Notes under the pieces: generated by a model
Databases searched by the model: none
Told to the model about the DNA's origin: nothing
Seen by the model: the letters and a program-made list of their open reading frames with translations, nothing else
Assembly (NCBI GenBank): GCA_001574975.1
Contig: KQ965734.1
Coordinates: forward strand, 831,637 to 895,636
Reading direction: 5' to 3'
From: Gonapodya prolifera JEL478
Lineage: Eukaryota > Monoblepharomycota > Monoblepharidomycetes > Monoblepharidales > Gonapodyaceae
Length of the DNA: 64,000 nucleotides
Made by a program: the position numbers and the translations under genes
In this document: one piece after another, positions 61,870 to 64,000 of the stretch
Layout: each line of letters begins with the position of its first letter
Numbering within the stretch: the stretch's first letter is position 1

Positions 61870-64000
61870 ATGAAGGTGGCACTTCCCGCGGCTAAAATTT
61901 ACCGCTGTCCGATCAGTGCATACAACTCAACAATGGAGCCGAATGCAGGCTACAATCTGCGCCATCTCCAGGCTCCAATCGCGAGCGGATTTTCCTTGAG
62001 GGCATTGACATTTCTCCTGGAAACCATCGGGCAACAGAGCGGATTGGCGGCTTTCCTGACCGCTCCCACCGGAAATTTCAGCCTCCGTGGCAGGAGTTTC
62101 GAGGAAAGTCCCACGTTGTTGCCCATCGTGATCGACTATCCAAAGTCTAGTGAAGTGGCGCACTACGCACGTGTCGTCAACGCGGATTCAAAAGGAACCG
62201 TGCTTCCCCCTCAAGAACTTCTTGACTTGTTATTGGAATACACGAACCAGACGGGAGCCGTGGACGTCGGCAGGAAGCTCGTGGACACTGGCAGCTTTGC
62301 GTTTTACACGGCGAGAGACTACCACGACGCGTACTCCAAGAAACAAACGAATCCGATCGCGGTGGCAGAGCGACTGGTCGCCCACATTAAAGCTTCAAAT
62401 GAGAGCTATCCCGCACTCAATTCCATTGTTCAGTACGAGCCTGAACGCATCCTCGCCCAAGCGCGAGCAAGTGCTGAGCGATGGGCCGCGGGGAAACCTC
62501 TGAGTGTTCTCGATGGCGTGCCGGTCACGTGCAAAGAGGAGGCAGATATCGAAGGGTGCGTAGCTCTTTGTGGTGCAACTTGTCCGTCAGATGGCATTGA
62601 AAATTGGTGCGTCGTCGCAGGTACGAACGACGAGTAGGCACATCATTCTATGCCCGTGGGCAACCCTCTACCTCGAACAACGCAGCTCTTGCTCGTCTGG
62701 CAGCAGGCGGAGCAATTGTTCTTGGAGCTACCAACATGCATGAGATCGGGTTCGATGTCTCAAATATCAACACCGACGCCGACCACGGACCGGCACGCAA
62801 CCCTTACAACGTCATGCACGTGACGGGGGGCAGTAGCGGTGGATCGGCCTCAAGTGTAGCTAGTGGACTAGCGGTCATTTCTGTCGGTGCTGGTACGTGC
62901 CGGCAATGTGAAATGAGAAGCAGCTTCAATTGATAACGAATCACCCTTCTTCCAGATGGCGGGGGCTCTCTCAGAATTCCAGCCTCGCACTGCGGTGTCT
63001 TTACCATCAAGCCTACACATTCCCGTATTCCCGCACTGGGATGGGCACCACTTGATGCATCTACCGCCCATGTCGGTCCCATCGCTGCGACGGCGACGGA
63101 TCTTCTATTAGGGTACGCCGCGATGGCTGGTCCACACCCAGAAGACGCTGCTAGTCAGAGCTTGCCGAGCGTGCGCTTGCCGACCTTGGAGGCTTGGAGA
63201 TCTGTTCTGGACAGCGGCAAGGGAGTTTTGAAAGGTTTGTGCGTGGGGATATTCTGGAACTATTTCCGAGACGCGGACGTTGAGTATGTGAACAATGCGG
63301 AGAAGATGGTCCTCGAGATGGCGAGACGCGGCGCGGAGATTGTGGAAGTTGAGATTCCAGACTTGGAGGACTTTCGCGTCGCACACCTGCTTGCAATCGG
63401 CTCAGAAATCACTCAAGAAGCGGACGCGATGTTGGCGAGCGCAAGGGCGAGAAATGTGAGTGGGGTGGAGTGTTTGCAGACTCAATTCGCACTGAATATC
63501 TTCAATAGCCCAATAGCAACCCATCATTTTCGCTTCCGAACCGCCTCAATCTTGCAGCCCAGAAAGCATGCATGACAGCAGCGGACTACGTCACTTCAAT
63601 GAAAGTCCGGACTCGGTGCATTCAACGGATGAAGGAGCTGTTCAACAAGTGCGACGTATTTGTTCTCCCAACGTCGGGCGACGTTGCTCCTCCTGTACCA
63701 GAGGAGGGCGAAAAGGGAGGAACTGGACTGAGTGACTTGACAACAAGTGCAATGTGCATGCGATTTGCGTGTGAGTGGTCGCCTTCACATTTCCTCAATA
63801 CCCGATACTTTCGTTCACTCCTGCTCTGCTGCACTGTCTAGTCCTAGGCAACCTCTCCGGCATCCCAGCCATCTCTGTACCGACCGGCCAGCACCCTCCC
63901 TTTCCCGCTGGTAAATCCCGATTACCAACGGGTCTGCAAGTCCTTGCGCCTTGGTACAGGGAGGATCTTCTTCTCCTCGTTGCAAAGGCATGTGAAGGTA
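61870..64000 (+). CDS. Amidase-signature hydrolase, FAAH-like (cut by window end)
   Basis: Exons 61870-62555, 62621-62892, 62956-63455, 63509-63770, 63842->64000; about 626 residues seen, the last 20-60 missing. The Ser-cisSer-Lys triad is visible: Lys in VTCKEEADIEGYERRVGTSF (two exons), cis-Ser in GADGGGSLRIPAS, and the nucleophile in GGSSGGSASSVASG as the GSS...S motif. A long N-terminal extension of about 190 residues (RHLQAPIASGFSLRALTFLL) is as in fungal fatty-acid amide hydrolases. No signal or clear membrane helix. FAAH-type enzymes cleave N-acylethanolamines, N-acyl taurines and other lipid amides. The ATG follows the FMN reductase stop by 56 bases. Confidence 0.92.

Overview
The window is eukaryotic nuclear DNA, about 50-55% GC by eye. 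It is packed with intron-rich genes: introns are mostly 60-120 bases, donors are very often GTGAGT or GTAAGT, and intergenic gaps are short. The gene set is fungal (UTP20, SWC4, UPF1, a Dal5-type permease, LSM8). Three genes are unusual for Dikarya: a flagellar SHIPPO-repeat (STPG1-like) protein, a voltage-gated proton channel, and a ROCK-type kinase with a split PH-C1 module. Together they point to an early-diverging zoosporic fungus such as a chytrid. That placement is inference from gene content. Every exon model was built by hand from splice signals, reading phase and family conservation. Unless noted, phases close across all introns.

Layout. 1-7.5 kb: the C-terminal part of UTP20 (+) converges on the TLG2/syntaxin-16 SNARE (-), which has one intron swollen by GC-rich hairpin repeats. 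7.6-12.1 kb: an anion:cation symporter and SWC4/DMAP1 (both -). 12.5-20.2 kb: NTF2, UPF1 and a cyclin (all +), with NTF2 head-to-head with SWC4. 20.3-27.2 kb: a large ROCK/MRCK-like kinase, then a LysM protein only 18 bases downstream. 27.6-29.9 kb: LSM8 and STPG1-like (-), the latter head-to-head with a small membrane/coiled-coil gene.

29.9-36.0 kb is gene-poor. It holds a tandem duplication of about 2.1 kb of a gene encoding PAM2-like motifs; both copies look frame-damaged. 36.0-46.2 kb: a TMEM70-like mitochondrial protein and Hv1 (+), then an FAD amine-oxidase-type enzyme, an ankyrin-repeat protein with a long acidic tail, and a beta-lactamase-like serine hydrolase (-). 46.2-57.9 kb: an unrecognised 771-residue membrane protein, a DUF599 protein, a pirin-like cupin and a PP2C phosphatase (all -). 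58.5-64 kb: a TMEM42-like EamA transporter (-) divergent from a co-oriented trio: TauD-type dioxygenase, FMN reductase and a FAAH-like amidase cut by the window edge.

Functional themes are RNA and nuclear housekeeping in the first third, signalling and flagellum in the middle, and small-molecule metabolism at the right end. The last four genes could form a catabolic group, possibly for N-acyl taurine or related amides; this is a hypothesis. I saw no CRISPR array, rRNA, tRNA, transposon or LTR element.
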